The position numbers and the translations under genes were made by a program. 44,049 nt of DNA, taken from NCBI RefSeq assembly GCF_028069725.1, contig NZ_JANEWG010000038.1, positions 1 through 44,049 on the forward strand. The letters run 5' to 3'. This DNA is from Citrobacter sp. Awk 4. Lineage in GTDB: Bacteria; Pseudomonadota; Gammaproteobacteria; Enterobacterales; Enterobacteriaceae. The notes beneath the pieces are model-generated. The model did not search any database, was not told the origin of the DNA, and worked only from the letters and a program-made list of their open reading frames with translations. Every line of letters begins with the position of its first letter. Positions within the stretch are counted from its first letter, which is position 1. Shown here piece after piece: positions 34,210-44,049 of the stretch.

Positions 34210-35484
34210 GTGGCAAAAAACATTCAAGCCATTCGCGGCATGAACGATTATCTGCCTGGCGAAACCGCCATCTGGCAGCGCATTGAAGGCACACTCAAAA
34301 ACGTGCTCGGCAGCTACGGTTACAGTGAAATCCGCTTGCCGATTGTAGAGCAGACCCCGTTATTCAAACGCGCGATCGGTGAAGTTACTGACGTGGTTGA
34401 AAAAGAGATGTACACCTTTGAGGACCGTAATGGCGATAGCCTGACATTGCGTCCCGAAGGGACGGCGGGCTGTGTACGCGCCGGCATCGAACATGGTCTC
34501 CTGTACAATCAGGAACAGCGTCTGTGGTATATCGGGCCGATGTTCCGCCACGAACGCCCGCAGAAAGGGCGTTATCGTCAATTCCATCAGCTGGGTGTCG
34601 AAGTGTTTGGCCTGCAAGGCCCGGACATTGATGCTGAGCTTATCATGCTCACTGCGCGCTGGTGGCGTGCGCTGGGTATTTCTGAACATGTCAGCCTTGA
34701 GTTGAACTCTATCGGTTCACTTGAAGCCCGTGCTAACTATCGTGATGCGCTGGTTGCCTTCCTCGAACAGCATAAAGAGAAGCTGGACGAAGACTGCAAA
34801 CGCCGTATGTATACCAATCCGCTGCGTGTCCTGGATTCCAAAAATCCGGAAGTGCAGGCGTTGCTCAACGACGCGCCGGCGCTGGGTGATTATCTGGATG
34901 ACGATTCACGCGAACACTTCGCGGGGCTGTGCAAGTTGCTTGAAGCCGCAGGTATTGCCTACACCGTCAACCAACGTCTGGTGCGTGGCCTCGACTACTA
35001 CAACCGTACCGTCTTTGAATGGGTCACCAACAGCCTGGGCTCACAAGGCACCGTATGTGCGGGTGGTCGTTATGACGGTCTGGTGGAGCAACTTGGCGGT
35101 CGCGCAGCCCCGGCGGTCGGTTTTGCCATGGGTCTGGAACGTCTTGTTTTGCTTGTTCAGGCAGTTAATCCGGAATTTAACGTCGATCCTGTTGTCGATA
35201 TATATCTGGTCGCTTCAGGCGTGGATACGCAGTCCGCTGCGATGACCTTCGCTGAACGTCTGCGTGATGAAATGCCAGGCGTAAAACTGATGACAAACCA
35301 CGGTGGCGGCAACTTTAAAAAACAGTTTGCCCGTGCCGACAAATGGGGTGCCAGCGTTGCGCTGGTGCTGGGTGAGACTGAAGTGGCTGACGGTACTGTG
35401 GTCGTGAAGAATTTGCGCTCTGGTGAGCAAACGACAGTCGCGCAGGATAGCGTTGCCGCATATTTGCGCACTTTGACTCGTTAA
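34210..35484 (+). CDS. hisS: HisS, histidyl-tRNA synthetase
   Basis: This 424-residue class II synthetase charges tRNA-His with histidine. Class II motifs are visible: [20 protein letters not shown], the motif 2 region [20 protein letters not shown], and the histidine-binding [13 protein letters not shown], with [13 protein letters not shown] near motif 3. The C-terminal anticodon-binding domain starts at about 330. It begins with GTG (34210), as in E. coli hisS. The yfgM start follows 13 bp after its stop. Confidence 0.97.
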   Translation: MAKNIQAIRGMNDYLPGETAIWQRIEGTLKNVLGSYGYSEIRLPIVEQTPLFKRAIGEVTDVVEKEMYTFEDRNGDSLTLRPEGTAGCVRAGIEHGLLYNQEQRLWYIGPMFRHERPQKGRYRQFHQLGVEVFGLQGPDIDAELIMLTARWWRALGISEHVSLELNSIGSLEARANYRDALVAFLEQHKEKLDEDCKRRMYTNPLRVLDSKNPEVQALLNDAPALGDYLDDDSREHFAGLCKLLEAAGIAYTVNQRLVRGLDYYNRTVFEWVTNSLGSQGTVCAGGRYDGLVEQLGGRAAPAVGFAMGLERLVLLVQAVNPEFNVDPVVDIYLVASGVDTQSAAMTFAERLRDEMPGVKLMTNHGGGNFKKQFARADKWGASVALVLGETEVADGTVVVKNLRSGEQTTVAQDSVAAYLRTLTR

Positions 35485-35497
35485 GGAGAAGGACCGC

Positions 35498-36118
35498 GTG
35501 GAAATTTACGAGAACGAAAACGATCAGATTGATGCGATCAAACGTTTCTTTGCTGAGAACGGTAAAGCGCTGGTTGTTGGGGTTATTTTAGGGGTTGGTG
35601 CGCTGGTCGGCTGGCGCTACTGGACCAGCCATCAGACGGAGTCTGCACGTTCTGCTTCTCTGGCCTATCAAAATGCGGTAACTGCGGTGAGTGCAGGTAA
35701 ACCTGATAGCCTTCCTGCTGCGGAGAAATTTGCTGCGGAAAACAAAAATACATACGGCGCGCTGGCTTCTATGGAACTGGCGCAGCAGTTTGTTGATAAG
35801 AATGAACTTGAGAAAGCCGCTGCCCAGTTACAGCAGGGGTTGACGGCCACCAGCGATGAGAATCTCAAAGCGGTGATCAATCTGCGTCTGGCCCGCGTTC
35901 AGGTGCAACTCAAGCAAGCGGATACTGCGCTGAAAACGCTCGACACCATCAAAGGTGAAGGGTGGGCAGCCATTGTCGCCGATTTGCGTGGAGAAGCATT
36001 GCTGAGTAAAGGTGATAAACAAGGCGCGCGTAGTGCATGGGAAGCTGGCGTGAAGAGCGACGCTACCCCAGCACTGAGCGAAATGATGCAGATGAAAATC
36101 AATAATTTGTCCATCTGA
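35498..36118 (+). CDS. yfgM: YfgM, periplasmic chaperone-network protein (ancillary SecYEG)
   Basis: This 206-residue inner-membrane protein has an N-in TM (about 24-45, ALVVGVILGVGALVGWRYW) and a periplasmic TPR-type domain (LASMELAQQFVDKNELEKAAAQLQQGL). E. coli YfgM binds the Sec translocon with PpiD and helps periplasmic folding. The start is GTG (35498) with AAGGAGAAGG upstream. bamB starts 10 bp after its stop. Confidence 0.94.
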   Translation: MEIYENENDQIDAIKRFFAENGKALVVGVILGVGALVGWRYWTSHQTESARSASLAYQNAVTAVSAGKPDSLPAAEKFAAENKNTYGALASMELAQQFVDKNELEKAAAQLQQGLTATSDENLKAVINLRLARVQVQLKQADTALKTLDTIKGEGWAAIVADLRGEALLSKGDKQGARSAWEAGVKSDATPALSEMMQMKINNLSI

Positions 36119-36128
36119 GAGGGACCCG

Positions 36129-37307
36129 ATGCAATTGCGTAAATTACTTCTGCCAGGGCTGCTTTCCGTGAGCCTCGTGAGCGGTTGTTCACTGTTTAGT
36201 GGCGAAGAAGATGTTGTTAAGATGTCCCCGTTACCAGTGGTTGAAAATCAGTTTCAACCGTCCACGGCCTGGAGCACTTCTGTAGGCAACGGTATTGGTG
36301 ATTTCTATTCCAATCTTCATCCTGCTCTGGCGGATAACGTCGTCTATGCAGCCGATCGTGCTGGCGTTGTTAAGGCACTGAATGCAGACGATGGCAAAGA
36401 GGTCTGGTCTGTTAATCTGGGAGAGAAAGACGGGTGGTTCTCCAGAGCCTCTGCGCAACTCTCTGGCGGTGTGACCGTTTCCGGCGGCCATGTTTATATC
36501 GGCAGTGAAAAAGCGCAGGTGTATGCCTTGAATACCAGCGACGGCACGCCAGCATGGCAGACGAAAGTCGCTGGTGAAGCGTTGTCTCGTCCGGTGGTCA
36601 GTGATGGCGTGGTGCTGATTCATACCAGTAACGGCCAACTCCAGGCGTTAAATGAGGCGGATGGTGCTATCAAATGGACCGTCAACCTTGATATGCCGTC
36701 ACTCTCTCTGCGTGGCGAGTCTGCTCCAGCGACCGCCTATGGTGCCGCAATTGTAGGTGGCGATAATGGCCGTGTCAGTGCGGTGCTGATGCAGCAGGGC
36801 CAGATGATTTGGCAGCAGCGTATTTCGCAAACCACAGGGTCGACTGAAATTGACCGTCTGAGCGACGTTGATACGACGCCGGTCATCGTCAATGGCGTTG
36901 TTTACGCGCTGGCTTATAATGGTAACCTGACGGCGCTTGATCTGCGCAGCGGTCAGATTATGTGGAAACGTGAGCTGGGTTCGGTGAATGACTTTATCGT
37001 TGACGGCAACCGTATTTATCTCGTTGACCAGAATGACCGTATCATGGCGTTGACCACTGACGGTGGCGTGACCCTGTGGACACAAAGCGATCTTTTGCAC
37101 CGTCTGCTGACTTCACCTGCGCTGTATAATGGCAATTTAGTGGTCGGCGATAGCGAAGGTTATCTGCACTGGCTCAACGTTGAAGATGGTCGTTTTGTGG
37201 CTCAGCAAAAAGTAGACGGCTCTGGTTTACTGACCGAACCGGTATCGGCTGATGGTAAACTGCTGCTCCAGGCAAAAGACGGCACGGTGTATTCTATTAC
37301 GCGTTAA
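36129..37307 (+). CDS. bamB: BamB, outer-membrane beta-barrel assembly lipoprotein
   Basis: This 392-residue lipoprotein is the second largest BAM complex component, aiding insertion of outer-membrane proteins with BamA. The signal peptide ends SLVSGC with Cys20; Ser at +2 permits outer-membrane sorting. The rest is an eight-bladed beta-propeller with repeats such as VWSVNLGEK, PAWQTKVAGE and IMWKRELGS. It follows yfgM by 10 bp. Length equals E. coli BamB. A terminator follows. Confidence 0.97.
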   Translation: MQLRKLLLPGLLSVSLVSGCSLFSGEEDVVKMSPLPVVENQFQPSTAWSTSVGNGIGDFYSNLHPALADNVVYAADRAGVVKALNADDGKEVWSVNLGEKDGWFSRASAQLSGGVTVSGGHVYIGSEKAQVYALNTSDGTPAWQTKVAGEALSRPVVSDGVVLIHTSNGQLQALNEADGAIKWTVNLDMPSLSLRGESAPATAYGAAIVGGDNGRVSAVLMQQGQMIWQQRISQTTGSTEIDRLSDVDTTPVIVNGVVYALAYNGNLTALDLRSGQIMWKRELGSVNDFIVDGNRIYLVDQNDRIMALTTDGGVTLWTQSDLLHRLLTSPALYNGNLVVGDSEGYLHWLNVEDGRFVAQQKVDGSGLLTEPVSADGKLLLQAKDGTVYSITR

Positions 37308-37328
37308 CCGTCACGGCCGCTCGCTTTG

Positions 37329-37358
37329 AAAAACGGCTCCTGGTGCAGGGGCCGTTTT
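37329..37358 (+). terminator. Intrinsic terminator after bamB
   Basis: AAAACGG-CTCC (37329-37340) pairs with GGGG-CCGTTTT (37348-37358), ending in TTTT, with further T residues after ACTG. It lies about 22 bp past the bamB stop and may separate bamB from der. Confidence 0.75.
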
Positions 37359-37423
37359 ACTGTTTTTAACAACGGCATAAAATGTGCGCGTTGTCTGATG
37401 ATTTTTTAAATGAGGCTTTAAAC

Positions 37424-38896
37424 ATGGTACCTGTGGTCGCGCTTGTCGGGCGCCCTAACGTCGGAAAATCCACGTTATTTAACCGTCTAACTCGCACCCG
37501 AGATGCGCTGGTTGCGGATTTCCCGGGTCTGACTCGTGACCGTAAGTACGGTCGTGCGGAAGTTGAAGGTCGTGAGTTTATCTGCATTGATACCGGCGGT
37601 ATTGATGGCACTGAAGACGGTGTCGAGACGCGTATGGCGGAACAGTCGCTGCTGGCGATTGAAGAGGCCGATGTGGTGTTGTTCATGGTTGATGCGCGAG
37701 CAGGACTGATGCCAGCCGATGAAGCCATCGCCCAGCATCTGCGTTCTCGCCAGAAACCGACGTTCCTCGTTGCCAACAAAACTGACGGACTTGATCCTGA
37801 CCAGGCAATCGTCGATTTCTATTCACTGGGTTTAGGCGAAATCCACCCGATTGCGGCATCTCATGGGCGTGGCGTACTGAGCCTGCTGGAACACGTGCTG
37901 CTGCCGTGGATGGATGATGTTGCTCCGCAGGAAGAAGTTGATGAAGACGCGGAGTATTGGGCGAAGCTTGCAGCCGAAGAAAACGGTGAAGAAGAGCCGG
38001 AAGATGATTTCAACCCGCAAGATCTGCCGATCAAGCTGGCTATCGTCGGTCGCCCGAACGTAGGTAAGTCCACACTCACTAACCGCATTTTGGGTGAAGA
38101 TCGTGTTGTCGTCTATGACATGCCGGGCACAACGCGTGACAGCATCTATATTCCGATGGAGCGCGACGAGCGTGAGTATGTACTGATTGATACAGCGGGT
38201 GTTCGCAAACGCGGTAAAATCACTGACGCGGTAGAAAAATTCTCCGTTATCAAAACGTTGCAGGCGATTGAAGACGCCAACGTGGTGATGCTGGTGATTG
38301 ACGCACGCGAAGGTATTTCCGATCAGGATCTGTCGTTGCTGGGCTTCATCCTCAATAGTGGGCGCTCACTTGTTATTGTGGTGAACAAATGGGATGGCCT
38401 GACCCAGGAAGTCAAAGAGCAGGTAAAAGAGACGCTGGACTTCCGTCTGGGCTTTATCGACTTTGCCCGCGTGCACTTTATTTCTGCATTGCACGGCAGC
38501 GGTGTGGGTAACCTGTTTGAATCTATTCGTGAGGCGTACGACAGCTCAACGCGTCGTGTGAGCACGGCGATGCTGACCCGTATCATGACGATGGCGGCAG
38601 AAGATCATCAACCGCCGCTGGTACGTGGTCGTCGCGTGAAGTTGAAATATGCCCATGCCGGTGGTTATAACCCGCCAATCGTGGTGATCCACGGTAATCA
38701 GGTCAAAGACTTGCCGGACTCCTACAAGCGCTATCTGATGAACTACTTCCGTAAGTCGCTGGAAGTGATGGGGACACCGATCCGCATTCAGTTTAAGGAA
38801 GGGGAAAATCCGTATGCCAACAAACGCAATACGTTGACCCCAACCCAGATGCGTAAGCGTAAGCGTCTGATCAAGCACATCAAGAAAAGTAAGTAA
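37424..38896 (+). CDS. der: Der (EngA), tandem-GTPase ribosome assembly factor
   Basis: This 490-residue protein has two GTPase domains and a KH-like C-terminal domain, and is needed for 50S subunit biogenesis. Both P-loops (GRPNVGKST) are intact, with DTGGI/NKTD in the first domain and DTAGV/NKWD in the second. An acidic linker ([26 protein letters not shown]) separates them. The frame extends upstream to 37382, but [16 protein letters not shown] at 37424 is the conserved start and gives the E. coli length. Confidence 0.97.
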   Translation: MVPVVALVGRPNVGKSTLFNRLTRTRDALVADFPGLTRDRKYGRAEVEGREFICIDTGGIDGTEDGVETRMAEQSLLAIEEADVVLFMVDARAGLMPADEAIAQHLRSRQKPTFLVANKTDGLDPDQAIVDFYSLGLGEIHPIAASHGRGVLSLLEHVLLPWMDDVAPQEEVDEDAEYWAKLAAEENGEEEPEDDFNPQDLPIKLAIVGRPNVGKSTLTNRILGEDRVVVYDMPGTTRDSIYIPMERDEREYVLIDTAGVRKRGKITDAVEKFSVIKTLQAIEDANVVMLVIDAREGISDQDLSLLGFILNSGRSLVIVVNKWDGLTQEVKEQVKETLDFRLGFIDFARVHFISALHGSGVGNLFESIREAYDSSTRRVSTAMLTRIMTMAAEDHQPPLVRGRRVKLKYAHAGGYNPPIVVIHGNQVKDLPDSYKRYLMNYFRKSLEVMGTPIRIQFKEGENPYANKRNTLTPTQMRKRKRLIKHIKKSK

Positions 38897-38959
38897 TCTG
38901 ACTTTATCGCCCTCTCCGTTCCGGGGAGGGTGTCATCAACAGGAATGTGAGGAGGATGT

Positions 38960-39178
38960 ATGGAACTCATTTGTCCCGTCTGTCACCAGCTACTGGAACG
39001 CAATGGCGAAACAGCGCATTGTGCGTCATGTGAAAAAGATTTCAAACTGGAAGCCCGATGCCCTGATTGCCATCAACCCTTGCAGGTTTTAAAAGCCTGC
39101 GGTGCCGTAGATTATTTTTGCCAGCACGGACATGGGTTAATTTCAAAAAAACGCGTAGAGTTTGTGGTTCAAGACTGA
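38960..39178 (+). CDS. yfgJ: YfgJ, small double zinc-ribbon protein
   Basis: This 72-residue protein contains paired zinc-binding knuckles: CPVC, CASC and CPDC, with a further Cys/His cluster (CGAVDYFCQHGHG). It matches E. coli YfgJ, a DUF1407/zinc-ribbon protein of unknown role. A strong GTGAGGAGG ribosome-binding site precedes ATG 38960. Its TGA is one base from the xseA stop, so the genes are convergent and tightly packed. In Salmonella the CS54 island is inserted at this junction; it is absent here. Confidence 0.9.
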   Translation: MELICPVCHQLLERNGETAHCASCEKDFKLEARCPDCHQPLQVLKACGAVDYFCQHGHGLISKKRVEFVVQD

Positions 39179-39179
39179 A

Positions 39180-40592
<1,413 letters not shown>

Positions 40593-40654
40593 TTATTCAG
40601 TCGATAGTAACCCGCCCACAGAGGAGCGCAAGTATTATTTGCAAAAAAGTGTGG

Positions 40655-40680
40655 AAGCAATCGGTTCCGCTCTGTATAAT
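40655..40680 (+). promoter_or_regulatory. guaBA promoter with PurR-like operator
   Basis: A consensus -10 TATAAT lies at 40675-40680. AAGCAATCGGTTCCGC (40655-40670) matches the PurR box ACGCAAACGTTTTCGT at 11 of 16 positions, with the central CG in place. PurR represses guaBA in E. coli. The operator covers the -35/spacer region, so binding would block RNA polymerase. The -35 hexamer is weak. Confidence 0.75.
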
Positions 40681-40723
40681 GCCACGGCAATATTTAACCA
40701 CCCCCAGGTCAGAGATATTGCCC

Positions 40724-42190
40724 ATGCTACGTATTGCTAAAGAAGCTTTGACGTTTGACGACGTCCTCCTCGTTCCCGCTCATTCTACCGTTCTGCCGAA
40801 TACTGCCGATCTCAGCACGCAGTTAACGAAAACCATTCGCCTGAACATCCCTATGCTCTCTGCAGCAATGGACACCGTGACGGAAGCGCGTCTGGCGATT
40901 GCCCTGGCGCAGGAAGGCGGCATCGGTTTTATCCACAAGAACATGTCTATTGAGCGCCAGGCTGAAGAAGTTCGTCGTGTGAAAAAACACGAGTCGGGTG
41001 TCGTAACCGACCCGCAGACAGTCCTGCCGACCACCACGCTGCGTGAAGTCAAAGAGCTGACCGAACGTAATGGTTTTGCCGGTTATCCTGTCGTTACTGA
41101 AGACAACGAACTGGTCGGTATTATCACTGGCCGTGATGTCCGTTTTGTGACCGATCTGAACCAGCCGGTGAGCGTTTATATGACGCCGAAAGAGCGTCTG
41201 GTCACCGTTCGTGAAGGCGAAGCCCGTGACGTAGTATTAGCGAAAATGCACGAAAAACGCGTTGAAAAAGCGCTGGTGGTTGACGGTGGTTTCCACCTGC
41301 GCGGCATGATTACCGTTAAAGACTTCCAGAAAGCGGAACGTAAACCGAATTCCTGTAAAGATGAGCATGGCCGCTTGCGCGTTGGCGCGGCAGTCGGTGC
41401 AGGCGCGGGCAATGAAGAGCGCGTTGATGCGCTGGTGGCTGCTGGTGTTGATGTGCTGCTGATCGACTCCTCTCACGGTCATTCTGAAGGCGTTCTGCAG
41501 CGTATTCGTGAAACCCGTGCAAAATACCCGGATCTGCAAATCATCGGTGGCAACGTGGCGACTGGCGCTGGCGCACGTGCGCTGGCTGACGCTGGCGTGA
41601 GCGCGGTGAAAGTCGGTATCGGTCCTGGTTCTATCTGTACTACCCGTATCGTTACCGGCGTAGGGGTTCCGCAGATCACCGCGGTATCTGACGCGGTTGA
41701 AGCGCTGGAAGGTACCGGTATTCCGGTTATCGCTGACGGTGGTATCCGTTTCTCCGGCGATATCGCGAAAGCGATCGCAGCAGGCGCAGCTGCCGTGATG
41801 GTCGGTTCCATGCTGGCTGGTACCGAAGAATCCCCGGGCGAAATCGAATTGTACCAGGGCCGTTCTTACAAATCTTATCGTGGTATGGGTTCCCTTGGCG
41901 CGATGTCCAAAGGGTCTTCTGACCGTTACTTCCAGAGCGATAATGCCGCTGACAAACTGGTGCCGGAAGGTATCGAAGGTCGCGTTGCTTATAAAGGCCG
42001 CCTGAAAGAGATTATTCACCAGCAGATGGGCGGCCTGCGCTCCTGTATGGGACTGACCGGTTGTGGTACTATCAACGAGTTGCGTACCAAAGCAGAGTTT
42101 GTACGCATCAGCGGTGCGGGCATTCAGGAAAGTCACGTTCACGATGTGACGATCACCAAAGAGTCCCCGAACTACCGTCTGGGCTCCTGA
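40724..42190 (+). CDS. guaB: GuaB, IMP dehydrogenase
   Basis: This 488-residue enzyme oxidises IMP to XMP with NAD, the committed step of GMP synthesis. The catalytic Cys is in [13 protein letters not shown] (about Cys305). The IMP loop and flap [13 protein letters not shown] follow, and two CBS domains (about 95-200) form the regulatory Bateman module. The frame extends upstream to 40538, but [20 protein letters not shown] at 40724 is the true start. A PurR-like operator lies upstream. Confidence 0.97.
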   Translation: MLRIAKEALTFDDVLLVPAHSTVLPNTADLSTQLTKTIRLNIPMLSAAMDTVTEARLAIALAQEGGIGFIHKNMSIERQAEEVRRVKKHESGVVTDPQTVLPTTTLREVKELTERNGFAGYPVVTEDNELVGIITGRDVRFVTDLNQPVSVYMTPKERLVTVREGEARDVVLAKMHEKRVEKALVVDGGFHLRGMITVKDFQKAERKPNSCKDEHGRLRVGAAVGAGAGNEERVDALVAAGVDVLLIDSSHGHSEGVLQRIRETRAKYPDLQIIGGNVATGAGARALADAGVSAVKVGIGPGSICTTRIVTGVGVPQITAVSDAVEALEGTGIPVIADGGIRFSGDIAKAIAAGAAAVMVGSMLAGTEESPGEIELYQGRSYKSYRGMGSLGAMSKGSSDRYFQSDNAADKLVPEGIEGRVAYKGRLKEIIHQQMGGLRSCMGLTGCGTINELRTKAEFVRISGAGIQESHVHDVTITKESPNYRLGS

Positions 42191-42197
42191 TTTTCTT

Positions 42198-42218
42198 CGC
42201 CCGACCTTGTGTCGGGCG
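42198..42218 (+). promoter_or_regulatory. Intercistronic hairpin between guaB and guaA
   Basis: CGCCCGAC (42198-42205) pairs with GTCGGGCG (42211-42218), followed by ATTTATTTAA. It lies between the co-transcribed guaB and guaA. It may protect the guaB message or reduce guaA expression by partial termination. Confidence 0.65.
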
Positions 42219-42258
42219 ATTTATTTAATCTGTTTCACTTGCCTCGGAATTAGCGTCA

Positions 42259-43836
42259 ATGACGGAAAACATTCATAAACATCGCATTCTCATCCTGGAT
42301 TTCGGTTCTCAGTACACTCAGCTGGTGGCGCGTCGCGTGCGTGAACTTGGCGTTTACTGCGAACTGTGGGCGTGGGATGTTACGGAAGCACAAATTCGCG
42401 AATTCAATCCAAGCGGCATTATCCTTTCCGGCGGTCCGGAAAGTACCACTGAAGACAATAGCCCACGCGCACCGCAGTACGTGTTTGAAGCGGGTGTTCC
42501 TGTCTTCGGCGTTTGCTATGGTATGCAGACCATGGCAATGCAATTGGGCGGTCATGTTGAAAGCTCTAACGAACGTGAGTTCGGTTATGCGCAAGTTGAA
42601 GTGAAAACCGACAGCGCCCTGATTCGCGGTATCGAAGACTCCCTGACCGCTGACGGCAAACCACTGCTGGATGTGTGGATGAGCCACGGCGACAAAGTGA
42701 CGGCGATCCCGGCTGATTTTGTCACCGTTGCCAGCACCGAAACCTGCCCGTTTGCCATTATGGCCAACGAAGAAAAACGCTTCTACGGCGTGCAGTTCCA
42801 CCCGGAAGTTACTCACACTCGTCAGGGCCTGCGTATGCTGGAGCGCTTTGTGCGCGATATTTGCCAGTGTGAAGCGCTGTGGACCCCGGCGAAAATTATC
42901 GACGACGCCGTTGCCCGCATCCGCGAGCAGGTGGGCGACGATAAAGTGATCCTCGGTCTTTCCGGCGGTGTTGACTCCTCTGTCACCGCCATGCTGCTGC
43001 ATCGTGCTATTGGCAAAAACCTGACCTGCGTCTTCGTGGATAACGGTCTTCTGCGCCTGAACGAAGCCCAGCAGGTGATGGACATGTTTGGTGACCATTT
43101 CGGTCTGAACATCGTTCACGTGGAAGGCGAAAAACGCTTCCTCGACGCGTTGGCGGGTGAAAACGATCCAGAAGCGAAACGTAAAATCATCGGTCGCGTA
43201 TTCGTTGAAGTGTTTGACGAAGAAGCGCTGAAACTGGAAGACGTTAAATGGCTGGCGCAGGGTACCATCTACCCTGACGTCATCGAGTCTGCGGCTTCTG
43301 CGACTGGCAAAGCACACGTCATCAAATCTCACCACAACGTGGGTGGCCTGCCGAAAGAGATGAAGATGGGGCTGGTTGAACCGCTCCGTGAGCTGTTCAA
43401 AGATGAAGTGCGTAAAATTGGTCTGGAACTGGGCCTGCCGTACGACATGCTCTACCGTCACCCGTTCCCGGGGCCGGGTCTCGGCGTTCGCGTGCTGGGT
43501 GAAGTGAAGAAAGAGTACTGCGATCTGCTGCGTCGTGCAGATGCTATCTTCATTGAAGAGCTGCATAAAGCTGACCTGTACAACAAAGTGAGCCAGGCAT
43601 TTACCGTCTTCCTGCCGGTACGTTCTGTGGGTGTGATGGGCGATGGTCGTAAGTACGACTGGGTTGTTTCCCTGCGTGCTGTCGAAACTATCGACTTCAT
43701 GACTGCGCACTGGGCGCACCTGCCGTATGACTTCCTGGGTCGCGTCTCCAACCGCATCATCAACGAAGTGAACGGCATCTCCCGCGTGGTGTATGACATC
43801 AGCGGCAAGCCGCCAGCGACGATTGAGTGGGAATGA
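42259..43836 (+). CDS. guaA: GuaA, GMP synthase (glutamine-hydrolysing)
   Basis: This 525-residue enzyme aminates XMP to GMP using glutamine and ATP. The class I amidotransferase domain (1-205) has the triad Cys86 (FGVCYGMQT), His181 and Glu183 (VQFHPEVTH). The synthetase domain has the PP-loop [13 protein letters not shown], and the C-terminal dimerisation domain ends [10 protein letters not shown]. It is 68 bp after guaB in the guaBA operon. Length equals E. coli GuaA. A strong terminator follows. Confidence 0.98.
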   Translation: MTENIHKHRILILDFGSQYTQLVARRVRELGVYCELWAWDVTEAQIREFNPSGIILSGGPESTTEDNSPRAPQYVFEAGVPVFGVCYGMQTMAMQLGGHVESSNEREFGYAQVEVKTDSALIRGIEDSLTADGKPLLDVWMSHGDKVTAIPADFVTVASTETCPFAIMANEEKRFYGVQFHPEVTHTRQGLRMLERFVRDICQCEALWTPAKIIDDAVARIREQVGDDKVILGLSGGVDSSVTAMLLHRAIGKNLTCVFVDNGLLRLNEAQQVMDMFGDHFGLNIVHVEGEKRFLDALAGENDPEAKRKIIGRVFVEVFDEEALKLEDVKWLAQGTIYPDVIESAASATGKAHVIKSHHNVGGLPKEMKMGLVEPLRELFKDEVRKIGLELGLPYDMLYRHPFPGPGLGVRVLGEVKKEYCDLLRRADAIFIEELHKADLYNKVSQAFTVFLPVRSVGVMGDGRKYDWVVSLRAVETIDFMTAHWAHLPYDFLGRVSNRIINEVNGISRVVYDISGKPPATIEWE

Positions 43837-43884
43837 TGTACCGCTAGTTCATAGCGAATCATAACTATCCAATTACGCAATCAA

Positions 43885-43911
43885 CCCTCTGTTTTTACAG
43901 AGGGTTTTTTT
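43885..43911 (+). terminator. Intrinsic terminator of guaBA
   Basis: CCCTCTG (43885-43891) pairs with CAGAGGG (43898-43904), followed by seven T residues (43905-43911). It is a strong Rho-independent terminator about 50 bp past the guaA stop. Confidence 0.92.
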
Positions 43912-44049
43912 ATGCGTGTTATAAATTTCCAGGCGCGAAAATTTTTAGATGAATTGTTTTTTTGAAAGAATAAAAATAAATTTGAAATATATTAACTAAT
44001 TTTCTTGTGGTGAAATAAATATCCTGTACTCAGCATCGCACTTAATAAC
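43912..44049. other. AT-rich intergenic tail after guaA
   Basis: This stretch is clearly more AT-rich than the rest of the window (runs such as TTGTTTTTTTGAAAG, AATAAAAATAAATTTG and ATATATTAACTAATTTTC). No ORF of useful length, tRNA or repeat is visible. It may be the promoter region of a gene outside the window or the edge of an acquired segment. Confidence 0.5.

Noticed and set aside
42256..43719. 487-codon open frame antisense to guaA, and similar long antisense frames opposite pepB (18953-20320), hscA (17320-18372), iscS (14193-15125) and guaB (41237-42142)
   Set aside because: The translations resemble no family, are rich in His/Arg/Gln as expected for the reverse strand of high-GC3 genes, and overlap conserved genes entirely.

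Overview
The window is a mostly conserved chromosomal block from a member of the Enterobacteriaceae. Gene order, protein lengths and sequence match the E. coli interval between yphH and guaA, in reversed orientation. The organism looks like a close relative of Escherichia and Salmonella, perhaps Citrobacter. The isc, guaBA, rlmN-rodZ-ispG-hisS-yfgM-bamB-der and sseA/yfhM/pbpC blocks are nearly E. coli-like. I see neither the hcaEFCBD genes of E. coli K-12 nor the Salmonella asr genes and CS54 island at the positions where I would expect them. The genus assignment is inference.

Layout. (a) 1-7148 is a variable sugar-related locus: a ROK repressor (yphH-like, minus strand) divergent from yphG (DUF5107 plus TPR), a sugar-porter MFS transporter and an aldose-1-epimerase-like gene. 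In E. coli K-12 the corresponding locus carries an ABC transporter (yphDEF). (b) 7238-11392 holds hcaT, the convergent csiE, and a two-gene metal-transport pair (DUF1007 periplasmic protein plus NicO/RcnA-type permease). (c) 11494-20422 holds suhB and trmJ (divergent), then iscR-iscS-iscU-iscA-hscB-hscA-fdx-iscX-pepB. This is the complete Fe-S cluster assembly operon, with two abutting IscR operators upstream and an ERIC element of about 127 bp inserted between iscR and iscS. (d) 20530-29726 holds sseB, sseA (convergent) and the yfhM-pbpC pair (periplasmic alpha-2-macroglobulin and PBP1c). (e) 29901-38896 holds ndk, rlmN, rodZ, ispG, hisS, yfgM, bamB and der, a co-directional run for nucleotide, RNA, isoprenoid, translation, envelope and ribosome functions. 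(f) 38960-43836 holds yfgJ, xseA (minus strand) and the divergent guaBA operon with a PurR-like operator. An AT-rich tail follows the guaA terminator.

No intergenic gap exceeds about 300 bases. The gaps hold REP/BIME hairpins (after the nickel permease, trmJ, pepB and sseB), the ERIC, intrinsic terminators and promoters. I found no tRNA, rRNA, CRISPR, IS element or phage gene, and no convincing wholly new system. The points most worth a second look are the ERIC inside the isc transcript, the changed transporter type in the yph locus, the DUF1007/NicO metal pair, and a G8 tract inside pbpC.
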